Assembly (NCBI RefSeq): GCF_014269205.2
Contig: NZ_JABWRY020000001.1
Span: 3,162,001 to 3,226,000, forward strand
DNA length: 64,000 nt
Direction of reading: 5' to 3'
Source of the DNA: Pseudomonas kermanshahensis
GTDB lineage: Bacteria; Pseudomonadota; Gammaproteobacteria; Pseudomonadales; Pseudomonadaceae
This document shows, piece after piece, positions 25,701 to 33,983 of the stretch; position 1 is the first letter of the stretch; every line of letters begins with the position of its first letter. A program made the translations under genes and the position numbers. A model generated the notes under the pieces. That model was given only the letters and a program-made list of their open reading frames with translations, was not told where the DNA came from and searched no databases.

Positions 25701-27697
25701 ACTTGCGCGTTGGCAGCCTCTTCTTCTTCTTTTTCTTCTTCGAGCCGGGCTCGTGTACCCGGCCCATCCAGGCCCCCTTGCTCCCTAACCCAGGTTTGCG
25801 GCCCCACGGCCGACACCTGCGGGGCCATCGCCACCACGGCCTGCCCGCCCGGCAAGTAGTCCCACTCGCAACTGGCCACTCGCTGCGACGTATCCAGCCC
25901 TTGCAGGCTGTATTGAGCCACCGGCACATAGTGCGGGGTGCCGTGCTTGCGCCACTCGTGCCCCCAGGCCCGTTGCAAGCCGTCCAGGTAGCTGCGGCTT
26001 ATGTCCTGGTTCGCATGGGTGTGCATCGCGACCTTGCCATCAAGCGAATACACGGTGTCGATCTGCTCGTCAGGTTGCTGGTCCTTGTCCTTGTTCAGGT
26101 ACTGGCCGGTGGCGTCCTTCTTGAGCCGGAAGCGCTTCTCTTGGGTCACCCGCCCCAGCGCATCGTACTGCCAGTGCACTTGCGTCCCTGGCTCTAGCCG
26201 ACCCAGGCAGCGCCAGCCATGCCGTGAGCGCTGCACATTGCTGACCAGTTCGCTACCGTGCTCGGTGCTGCTGGTGACGCGTACCACGATGCCGTCATTG
26301 GTCGGGTTGTCTTCGAAATGCTGGACGCTCTCCAGTTTGAACATCTGCGCGCCCAGGTAGCTGCGCTGGGTATCCTTGACCGACCACTGCTTGACCTTGC
26401 TTTCCCCGCTCGGTGTAGCCTTGGGCGTGACCACGGTGATCTCGATGCTGCGCTGGCGCCACAGCAACCTGGCAGGCGAGTCGGCCAGCGCCCAGGTGGC
26501 TGTGGCGTCAAGCCTGTCGTTAGTGAGCGTGCCCTTGACCCCCTCGACCGTCACCACCTCGCTCAGCTCCAGCAGCTCCCGACTGCCACGCGTCACTTTG
26601 TTATAACCGAACAAGCGCAGGCCCTGGGGATTGCCGAAGGGGTCACACTGGTATTCAGCCATGACGGGCAACGAGGCATGCGCCGGGATGAACGGGCAGT
26701 TCAGGGCCGGCAGGTTGCCGAGGCCCTCCACACCCTTCAGCCCCGTGACATCCTTGGGCGTGAACAGGTTGCCGCCGGCCTCGGTGTAATAGCAGCGGTA
26801 CAGCCGGTGCTCGTCGCTCTTGTGCAGCCACAGCACGTTGCCAGCCTTGTCCTCACCATGCGTCGCCACCTCCACCGTACGCCCCAGCGCGTCGCGCTCT
26901 GCAGGGGGGATATGGGCCACCATCCGGGTGATGCACGCAGCCAGTTTCGGTCGGTGGGCTCTTTGGGAATGTCTAAAGAACCATTTGCGCAGCGCCTTCT
27001 GCCGTTCGAGCTTCAGCTTGACAGTGCCTTTGTTGGCGCCGGCCTCAAGGCCGTGGAGCAGTTCGGCGAACTCATCGCCCACCCCCGTGTAGCGGTAGCC
27101 CTTGGTCACCCTGCGTTGGTCGTTCTCCTCTTCGGTCTCTTGTGTGGAGAAGGCCAGCCAGTGGTCTTGCCCCGAGGCAACCCCGCGCAACAGTTCGAAA
27201 CGCACAAGGCGATCGCTGTGCATGACATTGCCGTGCACCAGCAGGTGATGCTCCCGGGTCGCATGCACACCGCTCTCGTACTCGACGCTGACGACCCGCT
27301 GGTCGGGCGCCAGGAAGTCCCCGTCGTAACGGTAGGTCGCCACCTGGTTCTCTTGCCCATCGCCTGGCACCAGGGTGTGCAGCGCAACCCGAGGCAGGCC
27401 CGGGCGCTGGTCTTTCTGTGTGGCGTACTTTGCCTGCCACGGCTGGTACTTCACGCACTCCACCGAGCCGTCCAGCTCGCGCAGGCTGCACAGCACCCGG
27501 TCCAGGGTCGGGTCGTCGTCGTAATCGCAGTCGACCTGCTGCAGCTCTCTGCCGTTTTGCTCGCGCCTGAGCGTGCGCAGCAGATAGTCTTTGAGCTCCA
27601 GCTTGACCTCGTACTGCTCGGTCTTGCTCTGCGGCCAGACCTGCATCTTTACCTGCGCGGTCTTCTCCTGCGGCGTGACGTAGTCCGCCTTGAACAA
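22796..27697 (-). CDS. Rhs/TccC-like polymorphic toxin, RHS-repeat and C-terminal part (separated from its N-terminus by a frameshift)
   Basis: 1633 codons from a TTG. YD/RHS repeats fill roughly residues 150-1220 (for example RYDAQGRLQSRQ and RFSYNAAGQLDKV). The RHS-associated core follows (GMRRDPLTGHYHAGNGYRSYD...PDWLSPFGEGGLNDYAHC...PINLHDPSG), and then a variable C-terminal region of about 290 residues with hydrophobic helices and a glycine-zipper repeat (SRVGSAG units). The core form matches the TccC/Pseudomonas family, in which repeats encapsulate a toxic C-terminus. The natural N-terminus is encoded upstream in the other frame (to 30053). No immunity gene is evident; the next gene is csp-like. 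Toxin activity unknown. Confidence 0.85.
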   Translation of the reverse strand: MFKADYVTPQEKTAQVKMQVWPQSKTEQYEVKLELKDYLLRTLRREQNGRELQQVDCDYDDDPTLDRVLCSLRELDGSVECVKYQPWQAKYATQKDQRPGLPRVALHTLVPGDGQENQVATYRYDGDFLAPDQRVVSVEYESGVHATREHHLLVHGNVMHSDRLVRFELLRGVASGQDHWLAFSTQETEEENDQRRVTKGYRYTGVGDEFAELLHGLEAGANKGTVKLKLERQKALRKWFFRHSQRAHRPKLAACITRMVAHIPPAERDALGRTVEVATHGEDKAGNVLWLHKSDEHRLYRCYYTEAGGNLFTPKDVTGLKGVEGLGNLPALNCPFIPAHASLPVMAEYQCDPFGNPQGLRLFGYNKVTRGSRELLELSEVVTVEGVKGTLTNDRLDATATWALADSPARLLWRQRSIEITVVTPKATPSGESKVKQWSVKDTQRSYLGAQMFKLESVQHFEDNPTNDGIVVRVTSSTEHGSELVSNVQRSRHGWRCLGRLEPGTQVHWQYDALGRVTQEKRFRLKKDATGQYLNKDKDQQPDEQIDTVYSLDGKVAMHTHANQDISRSYLDGLQRAWGHEWRKHGTPHYVPVAQYSLQGLDTSQRVASCEWDYLPGGQAVVAMAPQVSAVGPQTWVREQGGLDGPGTRARLEEEKEEEEAANAQVPAPDVFSLEPFADQDILSKRIVEEGFDEHSLYQRTLDYIYCKDGTFEQVEHVTDGAGQAQLQVRQRFDDSGAVIAYGRTVGGKTRVYNLERDAVGRVTKVTRPDRSTVEYRYHGLSNHATELKVDGRVVATQTVNNPSTLTSRTVGGRAYSFMDDSVTLPDKTTLTTPRNAEGLRFKVDDRTLSSLTENDDTLTLASAASDAALKTDWAQTYRSASLPGRQWVAQTSPRAKRQGCRWLSLHGRPLASLRADGHWQRVFSDEQGRVLRTCQDHEEVVYRYDAQGRLQSRQAQALKAGGQWQVLSAHDGFGQEVTRRFLHNGNECFKQCLTWRGDGRLTSKASYERGTLLRAERFTYDVLDRLQRYECEADKAEHCPQDAHGTAVKAQDFSWDALSNLTRCVTTGFDGTTQTEELAYATSDPTRLTRITRGQDQRALAWNSNGYLTDDADHGREHRFSYNAAGQLDKVSDSAGQLLARYEYDGSQRLVAQYLKGDESTRELRYNGDELIGEIRYDKAGKVSQTTSLSSGLAQYDDNEVRWLINDANAGVAGQFKDGALELAPLLPFGDGKALEGLVAGYNGMRRDPLTGHYHAGNGYRSYDPTLRRYAQPDWLSPFGEGGLNDYAHCPDPINLHDPSGAIMLSRWDQNHQLATYEQALQDTQKMKVGSRWRDLAFSLTLAVAGGALTVFNGGLTMAMLAFVTAMSVASFAFEVASVLTEESNPGLSKALGIVSVVTGALSCLGFAGVMKSGFKGLQFAHKGPKLIGNGAKVGSAASRVGRAGSRVGSAGSRVGSAGSRAGRAGQIADNALGSLYVPRTVSGFIGPQNVGALSRFKYNYLDPAAQWLARNGLNGARKRAWSYLTAPVEIAEQPTSTSGWLGGIGNYFRSSLATPGTSRLGSLAIYVTSTTIESYILYSTIDSSISLAQKKEATVSARGGGGHEPVKVPKLPSLSIVQHDLPVATHGVRFW
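23289..23385. repeat. 21-bp tandem repeats encoding SRVGSAG units
   Basis: About four imperfect 21-bp direct repeats (each containing cgcgtgagcctgcac-like sequence) lie within the variable C-terminal part of the Rhs gene. They encode 7-residue Gly/Ser/Arg units in a glycine-zipper pattern. In-frame unit changes would change the length without breaking the gene. Confidence 0.7.
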
Positions 27698-30053
27698 GGG
27701 TTCCGGTCAGTGGGCCTTGCCAGGTGATGGTGTCGCCGGTGACCGAGGCTGGCCACACTGCAGGGGGTTCCTTGTGGGCGACGACAATGGCGTAGACGAG
27801 CTTAACGGCGGCGGCGGCGTAGGCGTCGTCGTCTTCGGCGGCGGCGTAGTTGTCGTAGGCGTGGTCGTCGGCGGCGACGTAGGCGGCACCGGCGGCTGCG
27901 TATGCGTAGGCGTTGGCGTCGGCGTAGGCAGCGGTGTAGGCGTCGGCGGCGGTGCAGACGAGCTTAACGACGGCGACGTCGACGGCGTAGGCAGCGGCGT
28001 AGGCGTCGGCGTAGGCAGCGGCGTAGGCGTCGGCGTAGGCGGTGGCGTAAGCGGCAACGTCTGCTTTGGTTTCGGCTTTGGCGCTGGTGTAAGTAGCGGC
28101 GACGGCTTCGGCGTTGGCGGCGGTGTAGGCGGTGGCGTAGGCTCCCTGGGCGTCGCTGTTGTAGGTTTTTCCGGCACAGGCGTCTTTGCCGGCCCGGTCG
28201 CGGGCGTCGGCGGCGGCGGCGGCCGCGCGGCGGACGCCATTGCGGAGGGAATTCGCGACGTCGCCATTCGCGCGGAGGAAATCCGCGCGAATGGCGACGA
28301 CACGGGCGGCAACGGTGTCTACGAAGTCGGTGCCTCCGGTAAGGACGGCTGCGGTGCCGATGATGGCCAAGCCCATGGCGCCGGGGCAATCATGGGGGGT
28401 CGACTCCATGGCGATGACGACGGCAGCAGCGGCGGCGAGGGCCGTTAACGTACCGACTTCGGCAAACGAGATGGCGACAGGGATACGAGCCTTGACACAA
28501 GCCTCCACATAGCTGATGTACGCCTCTCTTAGTTGCTTGGCCGCTGCCTGCCTCGGCACACACGCCATCACCCGGTAGCCTTTATCGCGTGCCGCCTTGT
28601 CCAAGCGAAACTCCAGCTCTGCGCCCTGCGAGCTGATGGTCACCCCCGTCCGCCCCTCGTCCGGCTCGAGGGTGACCTGCGCCGGTTCGGCAGCCTCCTC
28701 GCTTGGCCATTCATCGGCGTTCAGCAGTTCCAGCCCATAGTCCTCGGCTTTCCAGCCGTTCCCGTCGCCAACGTTATCCAGCGCGACCCGCAGTTCGGCG
28801 TGCCGCGGTAGCCACAGCTGCTCGCCGTCCTTGACGCACAACTCTGGCCACTGCTGCGCTTCGATGAAGCTGGCCAGCGCCTGTATCCAGGTTTCCTGCT
28901 TGCTGGGCATTTCATCGTCAGCACAATCCTGGGGCCTAAACAGCGCGTGGTGCAGCAAGGCCCCGTTGCCGGGGGGGCGCACGGTCACCAGCACGGCATC
29001 TTCGGGCGCCTTGAACGCCGACGCCAGCAGCGGGCCTTCGACCGTATAATCGTCACCCGGCAGGGTAACGACGATGCGCAGGCCGTCGCCGCGCTGTTCG
29101 AGCATCGACCTGGTCGTGTTGACGCGCAAGTAGGGCGCCACATCCGATTTTGCCAGCGCTTCGGCCCAGTCCTTCGGCCATTTGTCCTTGGCACGTTGCG
29201 CCTCGTCGCTCGGGCTCCAGGCAAAGTGGCCGAGCAGGCGCTGAGAGAACGCATCATAGACCCAGGCCTGCAGCGTGCTATCGCTAGGCAGCGCCGCGTC
29301 ATCGAGGGTGCGACTGGCCCACCAGTTGACCTCGGCCAGGGTCACGCACAGCTCGGCGTGCTGCGGGCCCCAGAACGCGTTGTTCACCGCGCCCGGCGTC
29401 ACCGAGCAGTCGGCGCCCGGCACCCCAGCTCGCAGCAGACGGCTGTCACGGTTGACCTGCGCGCACAGGGCCTGCACCCAGCCGCTGTCCGCCTCGGCGG
29501 TGAACAGGTGCTGCTCGTGCAGGGCCTGGGTCTTGAGGTCGCGTACCTGCAGGCTCAGGGTCTGCCCTTGAGCCAGCAGGAAGTTATGGTTACAGGCCAG
29601 CACCTGGACCAGGTTGCTGCTGAACGGCGCGGTGCTGAACGCCCGGTAGTCGGCTTGGCACCACAGGCGCGGCAGCGCGTGGCTGCTGGGAAAATCGTTG
29701 CTGCCGCCAAGGCCGTTGACCGCGATGGGCATGCCGGCCTCGGCGACCTTCTGGGCAAAGTCCTGAAGCCACTGCGTGTCCCGCAACTTGCCGGCCTGCG
29801 CGGTGTAGTCGATACGGGTCAGCTCGCCGGTGCGACGGTGCACCAGGCAGGCACTGACAACTTCGTCCTCGACTAAGGCGCGCTCGGCCTTGAGCGGACA
29901 GAGGCTGTACCAGCCACCTTCAGCAGTACCCGCCCGCTCTAGGCCGAAGTCCTGCATGTCGGGCAGGTAGCCGTCGGGTTGGTTGGTGATCAGGTAGGGC
30001 ACCTGGAAGGTCTGTTTGGCGTCGATACTGCTTTCGGAAATGTTGTTTGACAT
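27072..30053 (-). CDS. Rhs protein N-terminal part with Ala/Tyr repeat tract (frameshifted; natural frame leaves near 27700)
   Basis: Begins MSNNISESSIDAKQTFQVPYL (start 30053, GGAG about 9 bases upstream). Residues 1 to about 560 are a soluble N-terminal region. A hydrophobic Ala-rich stretch follows (LTALAAAAAVVIAM), then a tract of about 130 residues dominated by Ala, Tyr and Asp (AYADAYAAAYADAYAAAYA). Past TWQGPLTGT (about 27703) this frame turns into a shadow of the RHS region and ends at 27072. The +1 frame continues as LFKADYVTPQEKTAQ. Removing one T in ACCCTTGTTC joins both halves into a protein of about 2,400 residues. Either a real mutation or a sequencing error. Confidence 0.75.
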   Translation of the reverse strand: MSNNISESSIDAKQTFQVPYLITNQPDGYLPDMQDFGLERAGTAEGGWYSLCPLKAERALVEDEVVSACLVHRRTGELTRIDYTAQAGKLRDTQWLQDFAQKVAEAGMPIAVNGLGGSNDFPSSHALPRLWCQADYRAFSTAPFSSNLVQVLACNHNFLLAQGQTLSLQVRDLKTQALHEQHLFTAEADSGWVQALCAQVNRDSRLLRAGVPGADCSVTPGAVNNAFWGPQHAELCVTLAEVNWWASRTLDDAALPSDSTLQAWVYDAFSQRLLGHFAWSPSDEAQRAKDKWPKDWAEALAKSDVAPYLRVNTTRSMLEQRGDGLRIVVTLPGDDYTVEGPLLASAFKAPEDAVLVTVRPPGNGALLHHALFRPQDCADDEMPSKQETWIQALASFIEAQQWPELCVKDGEQLWLPRHAELRVALDNVGDGNGWKAEDYGLELLNADEWPSEEAAEPAQVTLEPDEGRTGVTISSQGAELEFRLDKAARDKGYRVMACVPRQAAAKQLREAYISYVEACVKARIPVAISFAEVGTLTALAAAAAVVIAMESTPHDCPGAMGLAIIGTAAVLTGGTDFVDTVAARVVAIRADFLRANGDVANSLRNGVRRAAAAAADARDRAGKDACAGKTYNSDAQGAYATAYTAANAEAVAATYTSAKAETKADVAAYATAYADAYAAAYADAYAAAYAVDVAVVKLVCTAADAYTAAYADANAYAYAAAGAAYVAADDHAYDNYAAAEDDDAYAAAAVKLVYAIVVAHKEPPAVWPASVTGDTITWQGPLTGTLVQGGLRHAAGEDRAGKDAGLAAEQDRAVRGQAGAQRLSAAHAQARAKRQRAAAGRLRLRRRPDPGPGAVQPARAGRLGGVREVPAVAGKVRHTERPAPGPASGCAAHPGARRWAREPGGDLPLRRGLPGARPAGRQRRVRERCACDPGASPAGARQCHAQRSPCAFRTVARGCLGARPLAGLLHTRDRRGERPTQGDQGLPLHGGGR
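27785..28180. repeat. Low-complexity tandem repeat tract (Ala-Tyr-Ala-Asp codons) with a 162-bp segmental duplication
   Basis: The plus strand is an irregular array of 12-bp-like units such as GGCGTAGGCGTC. The segment GACGAGCTTAACG recurs at 27795 and 27957, exactly 162 bp (54 codons) apart, so the tract contains a larger duplicated unit (VKLV to VKLV in the protein). It lies inside the Rhs N-terminal frame and stays in frame throughout. Confidence 0.85.
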
Positions 30054-30384
30054 TACGCAGAGCTCCATGCCGATCAGGATCATGGCGCCATTCTTGAACC
30101 GTTCACTGAGTGCCCACAACTGACAAAAATGCTAGGTAAACGCCCATATAGCCAGCGCAGTCCGCTTGACCCGTGCTGAAAGAGCGCCGCAAATGATCAC
30201 GCAGTTTTCGCGGTGAAATCTGCGGAGGGTGCGCCGGTAAGACCTGATAACCAGGGCTTTACCCTAATGCCAGTCAGTTAAGCGTCATCGGCTGTTATTG
30301 GGGCTGCTGTGCAGCCGCGTTGCGGCAGATCGCGGGGCAAGCCCGCTCCCACAACGATGGATGACCATACTTTTCGTACAAAAC
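30054..30384. other. 331-bp intergenic region between the Ig-like and Rhs genes
   Basis: Contains the presumed Rhs promoter close to 30060-30150 and, towards the Ig-like gene end, a REP-type element (30288-30355). No ORF with start signals was found. Confidence 0.55.
30288..30355. repeat. REP-like palindromic element
   Basis: Contains two small dyads (ggctgctgtgcagcc and the GCGGGGCAAGCCCGC stem of the P. putida REP consensus) just downstream of the Ig-like gene's stop on its transcribed strand. Such elements often serve as transcription terminators or mRNA 3' ends. Confidence 0.7.
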
Positions 30385-32898
30385 CTAGACAGGTTTCATT
30401 GCCATGGCGCCTGTGACATTCGTGTTATAAGAATTCGCAAAGTGAATTGTCTTTGTTGCCACGTGATAGAAAGACCCGGAGCCTGGGCCATTGTTGAACC
30501 CTTCATGAAAAAGCCTATGGCCTGTCCAAGTATGACGATTTAATGGCAACTGTGCCCCGTATAATACACGCAGATCCGGGATCAAGTCGTCGTTCACAGG
30601 CAGGGCCGACTCCGCTCTGACAAAACTCTCGGCACTGACCAAATTGTAGCTGCCTGGGCCGATCAGCACCCTGAAGCAATAACTCACCTGCACCGGATAG
30701 CTGATGGTTTTGTTCGCCACATCGGTGATCGTGATGGTTACGTCGCCATTGCGTAATGGCCAGACACGACCGTCGGCATCTACCCGAGCAATGGCTGGGG
30801 TACTTGAAGCATAGGTATACGGAGGGGTGCCGCCGGTGGGCAATCGCTGTTGGGACCTTGCGATATTGCCATTGACTTTGGGCGGGATAACGGCCCAGGC
30901 ATTGGCCACCATTTGACACATCTCGATGGCCCCTCCGCGCAGCACCATCGGGGCTTGGCTGACATCCAACGGGGCAACCAGCATCGCAGGCGTTGCGATT
31001 GTAAATTCCAGGTCCGCAGACGCACGATCAGGTGTGTTGGCCTGGGACACAATGTAGTAAACAACAACATCAATCGGGTTTCCATTGAGCGTCAGTTCAG
31101 CGGCAGGCACCTGGAACGAGGTCGGGGTATCGCCTGCGTCTATGTCTTGCGACTGCTCATGGTACCCCCCTTCCGAGGTTTCCCAGATCATTTGAAGCGT
31201 ATAATCCCCCTTCACCGCGCATAGATCCGGCAGCGCGATATAAACACCGTGTGCAAACTCCTGCCGGCCGGGGTCCAACACATTATTGGAACCGGAAAGA
31301 TCGGTTTCAGTGGTGGGCGCCGGCAGCGTCTCGGCAAGATAACCAACGTAGAATCGCTGGTATAACGACTTGACCTTGTTCTTGCCCCGCTTCACGGTGT
31401 AGTAGATATCCACATAGCCACCCTCCAGGGGCAGCAGGAACTTAGGCCCGTCCAAGCGTAACCGCAATTCACTGCCGACCTGGACTGCGGTGACACGATG
31501 CTTTCTGGGTTTGAATACCAGGCTACGACCGTCGGCAGCAACCCCGCGCATCACGACGTCAACAACATCACCCGTCATCAGATTGGCCAGTTGAGGAATG
31601 ACCAGGTCTGCCACCGCCAGATCAGAGTCGATCCACCAGCCATTATCCACACTTGCGGCGCCGTCTATCGACACTGCGGGCAATGCGTTGGATGCACGCG
31701 TGCCGATGAAATCAAGGGTGGCTGACTGTGACAGCGTGACCGTATTATTGCGTTTTACTTCGTAATAAGCGCTGCCTGAACCATTGGCGAGGCCCCATAA
31801 CTCCGTGTGGGGCAGTGTAAAGGTAAGCACTTCGCCAGCAGCTGTTATATCCACAGTTCCCAGATCGGATGCTTGAGCAAGGCCTGCTTCGGTAGTGGCT
31901 TTCCATTTGACGGTTACACTATCGCCTGGCTGGAAATTGCCGGGGTCAGCTTTAATTTCCAGCCCCCTGCTGCCATAAATGTCCAAATTGAAAGGTTGGA
32001 CAATAGTGCGTTTCAGGTCTTCCAGATCGCTGAGGGTGGGTGCAGTAAACTTAAGCTTCGATACGGCGACCTGTACACGGGTGGTTACCGACCATTCGGA
32101 CTCGTTGCCAACCTCATCATCGACGTAGTAATCCACTTCAAGGTCTTTGCTGTCTCCCGCTGCCAGTACTGTAGCCTCCGGCACGGTGACGACAATCGGC
32201 TTGCCCACGTGCGCCGCCTCCACGCTACGCTCAACGGTTTCATGGCCCCAATACAGTACGACCGTATCGAAGGGCGCCATGCCCGTGTAAGCCGCAATCG
32301 TCACTTGCACGCCGCTCTTGGCGTCGCTTTCGCCTGCCGGCCCCGTGGCCGGCGTTGTCAGGGTGGGTGCATTCAACGGCACAGGCGCTGCGTTACCCAC
32401 ATGCCCCGGTTGGCCGAATCGCACCTTAACAATCAACACCTGTGAAGTGCCCACAGTGCCATAGGCGCCAGCGCTGTTTTTGCGTGTAACGGAATACTTT
32501 ACTTGCGCGTCATCTTTTTCCTTGATGAAGGCACTGGGCACGATCACTGTCAGATACTGGTTGCTCACGTCGTCCGCTACGACCTTCGCGGGTACTCTCT
32601 TGCCGCTCCAGTCTGCGATGATCCAATCATCCACGGCCATGTCCTTGAAGGCAGGGATGACGACCACCACGCCGTCGTCAGGGTCCCAGACTTCCTCGTG
32701 GTTGATACCCACATCCGCGATTGAGACAGGCCAGGTGGCACCGATGACCATAGGCCTTGGATAATCTGAAATCGCCTCTTTCGGATAGCGGTTCTTCAAG
32801 TGAAGATCAAACTCGATGCGCAGATCGTCAATGCCAGCAGAACTGCCTGGCACAATGCTATTCGGATTAACGGGGAGGGCTATCACTGTTGAGCTCAT
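30385..32898 (-). CDS. Large Ig-like repeat protein next to the Rhs gene
   Basis: 837 residues, beta-rich, no signal peptide. At least five repeats of about 120 residues share a pattern (for example GDSVTVKWKATTEAG..., GDVVDVVMRGVAADGRS..., GDYTLQMIWETSEGGYHEQSQ), each with a KYSVTRKN/YYEVKRNN/YYTVKRGK strand. A BID_2-like Ig module lies near 740-800 (ASSTPAIARVDADGRVWPLRNGDVTITITD), and a distinct C-terminal segment follows. Start 32898 was chosen for the GAAGGA upstream. The base composition looks more A/T-rich than flanking genes. Adjacent to and co-directional with the Rhs gene; possibly an adhesin, scaffold or companion toxin. Function unknown. Confidence 0.75.
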   Translation of the reverse strand: MSSTVIALPVNPNSIVPGSSAGIDDLRIEFDLHLKNRYPKEAISDYPRPMVIGATWPVSIADVGINHEEVWDPDDGVVVVIPAFKDMAVDDWIIADWSGKRVPAKVVADDVSNQYLTVIVPSAFIKEKDDAQVKYSVTRKNSAGAYGTVGTSQVLIVKVRFGQPGHVGNAAPVPLNAPTLTTPATGPAGESDAKSGVQVTIAAYTGMAPFDTVVLYWGHETVERSVEAAHVGKPIVVTVPEATVLAAGDSKDLEVDYYVDDEVGNESEWSVTTRVQVAVSKLKFTAPTLSDLEDLKRTIVQPFNLDIYGSRGLEIKADPGNFQPGDSVTVKWKATTEAGLAQASDLGTVDITAAGEVLTFTLPHTELWGLANGSGSAYYEVKRNNTVTLSQSATLDFIGTRASNALPAVSIDGAASVDNGWWIDSDLAVADLVIPQLANLMTGDVVDVVMRGVAADGRSLVFKPRKHRVTAVQVGSELRLRLDGPKFLLPLEGGYVDIYYTVKRGKNKVKSLYQRFYVGYLAETLPAPTTETDLSGSNNVLDPGRQEFAHGVYIALPDLCAVKGDYTLQMIWETSEGGYHEQSQDIDAGDTPTSFQVPAAELTLNGNPIDVVVYYIVSQANTPDRASADLEFTIATPAMLVAPLDVSQAPMVLRGGAIEMCQMVANAWAVIPPKVNGNIARSQQRLPTGGTPPYTYASSTPAIARVDADGRVWPLRNGDVTITITDVANKTISYPVQVSYCFRVLIGPGSYNLVSAESFVRAESALPVNDDLIPDLRVLYGAQLPLNRHTWTGHRLFHEGFNNGPGSGSFYHVATKTIHFANSYNTNVTGAMAMKPV

Positions 32899-33047
32899 TT
32901 TTTTCAATCCTTCGATGCAGTTGGAGCCGTCCAAGGTAAGGAAAACAAACGCGCAGGTGCGTTCAGCAACGTTACACACACGGGAACACTTCAACACCTG
33001 GTAAAAGTGATAGTTTTGAGAGTGCCGGACACTGCATGACCACTACA

Positions 33048-33278
33048 TTACCAACCCCCGAGATGCATCAGACGAAGAAAGGTAACCAATACTTCTTCGG
33101 CATGAAGGTGCATATCGGCGCCAAGGTCGAGCATCGGTTTCGGGTGGTCAGGCGTCAGTTTGGCTACGTGAAAGTGCGCTTTCGTGGGCTGATGTAAAAC
33201 ACCGCTCAGTTGACCACGCTGTTCGCCCTGTCGAACCTGTGGATGGCTCGACAACAGTTGATCGGAGCATCCCTAGGG
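33048..33278 (+). pseudogene. Decayed IS5-family transposase fragment
   Basis: One frame reads PEMHQTKKGNQYFFGMKVHIGAKVEHRFRVVRRQFGYVK, then an in-frame TAA, then NTAQLTTLFALSNLWMARQQLIGA. These are the C-terminal landmarks of IS5-group DDE transposases, but the stretch between the HIGA and VEH parts is deleted and a Lys codon has become a stop. No terminal inverted repeats were identified. It marks the right edge of the Rhs/Ig accessory stretch. Confidence 0.82.
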
Positions 33279-33341
33279 AAAGCTGTGTTTCCCGCGAATG
33301 CCTGAGATACCAGGCAGCTATACATCAATCCTGCCTGGCTT

Positions 33342-33983
33342 TCAGCTTCTCTCGTTCAAATGCCTGACCACCTGGTCCGCTACCTGCGCCAGGCAGCCTT
33401 TGAAGAAGTGATTGGCCGCGCTATAGACAATGACCGGGCGGTGCTCTGGCCGTGCCCAATCAAGCAGGTTGGCCAGCGGCGCCATCTCGTCGTGCTCGCC
33501 ATGCAGCAACAGGCAGCGGGAGGGTAACGGCAGCGCTGGGTAGAACCGCCCGCCAGGCACCTCTCCCACCGGCAGCCCCAACAACGCGACAGCATGCAGC
33601 GAGCTTTCCAGCGTGACCGCGACCCGGGCAAACACGTGCGCACCAAACGAGAAGCCGACGAGTGCGATGGGCAGCCCGGGGTAACGTTCCTGCAGGTGCC
33701 TGACGACGACAATGCTGTCTTCGGCCTCACCTACTCCCTCGGCATGTGTGCCAGCGGTTTGCCCCACTCCGCGAAAGCTCGGGCGCACCACGCGCCAGCC
33801 TGCAGCGCACAGCTTGCGGGCCAAGGTCAGAGGTACCACGTGGTGTGGGCTGCCGCCCAGCAAGGGTTGCGGATGGCTGACCACCGCAATGCCCCTGACG
33901 GGCAACACCGGTTCATCGACAATCAATTCGATCAGCCCGGCCGGGCCCGTGATCAGTTGTTCGCTTCGTGCATCATCGTGCAT
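33342..33983 (-). CDS. Alpha/beta-hydrolase (dienelactone hydrolase/CC_2483-like)
   Basis: 213 residues. Typical of small alpha/beta-hydrolases: VVSHPQPLLGG near the oxyanion hole, nucleophile elbow GFSFGA (Ser about 117), an acid in LLLHGEHDEMAP and a catalytic His in SAANHFFKG. Members hydrolyse small esters or serve as acyl hydrolases; substrate unknown. The start at 33983 overlaps the upstream MFS gene by 11 bases, so transporter and hydrolase form a two-gene operon, hinting that the hydrolase acts on or modifies the transported compound. Confidence 0.85.
   Translation of the reverse strand: MHDDARSEQLITGPAGLIELIVDEPVLPVRGIAVVSHPQPLLGGSPHHVVPLTLARKLCAAGWRVVRPSFRGVGQTAGTHAEGVGEAEDSIVVVRHLQERYPGLPIALVGFSFGAHVFARVAVTLESSLHAVALLGLPVGEVPGGRFYPALPLPSRCLLLHGEHDEMAPLANLLDWARPEHRPVIVYSAANHFFKGCLAQVADQVVRHLNERS

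Noticed and set aside
27695..27710. Programmed +1 frameshift in the Rhs gene
   Set aside because: There is no in-frame stop or rare codon next to the shift site as in known +1 recoding. A one-base insertion is simpler.
26258..27727. Plus-strand open frame opposite the Rhs gene
   Set aside because: Antisense shadow; the minus strand carries RHS repeats.
27690..28448. Plus-strand Gly/Val-rich repeat protein over the repeat tract
   Set aside because: Its repetitive look comes from the antisense of the Ala/Tyr tract. It has no Shine-Dalgarno, and the minus-strand frame joins coherent flanking protein.
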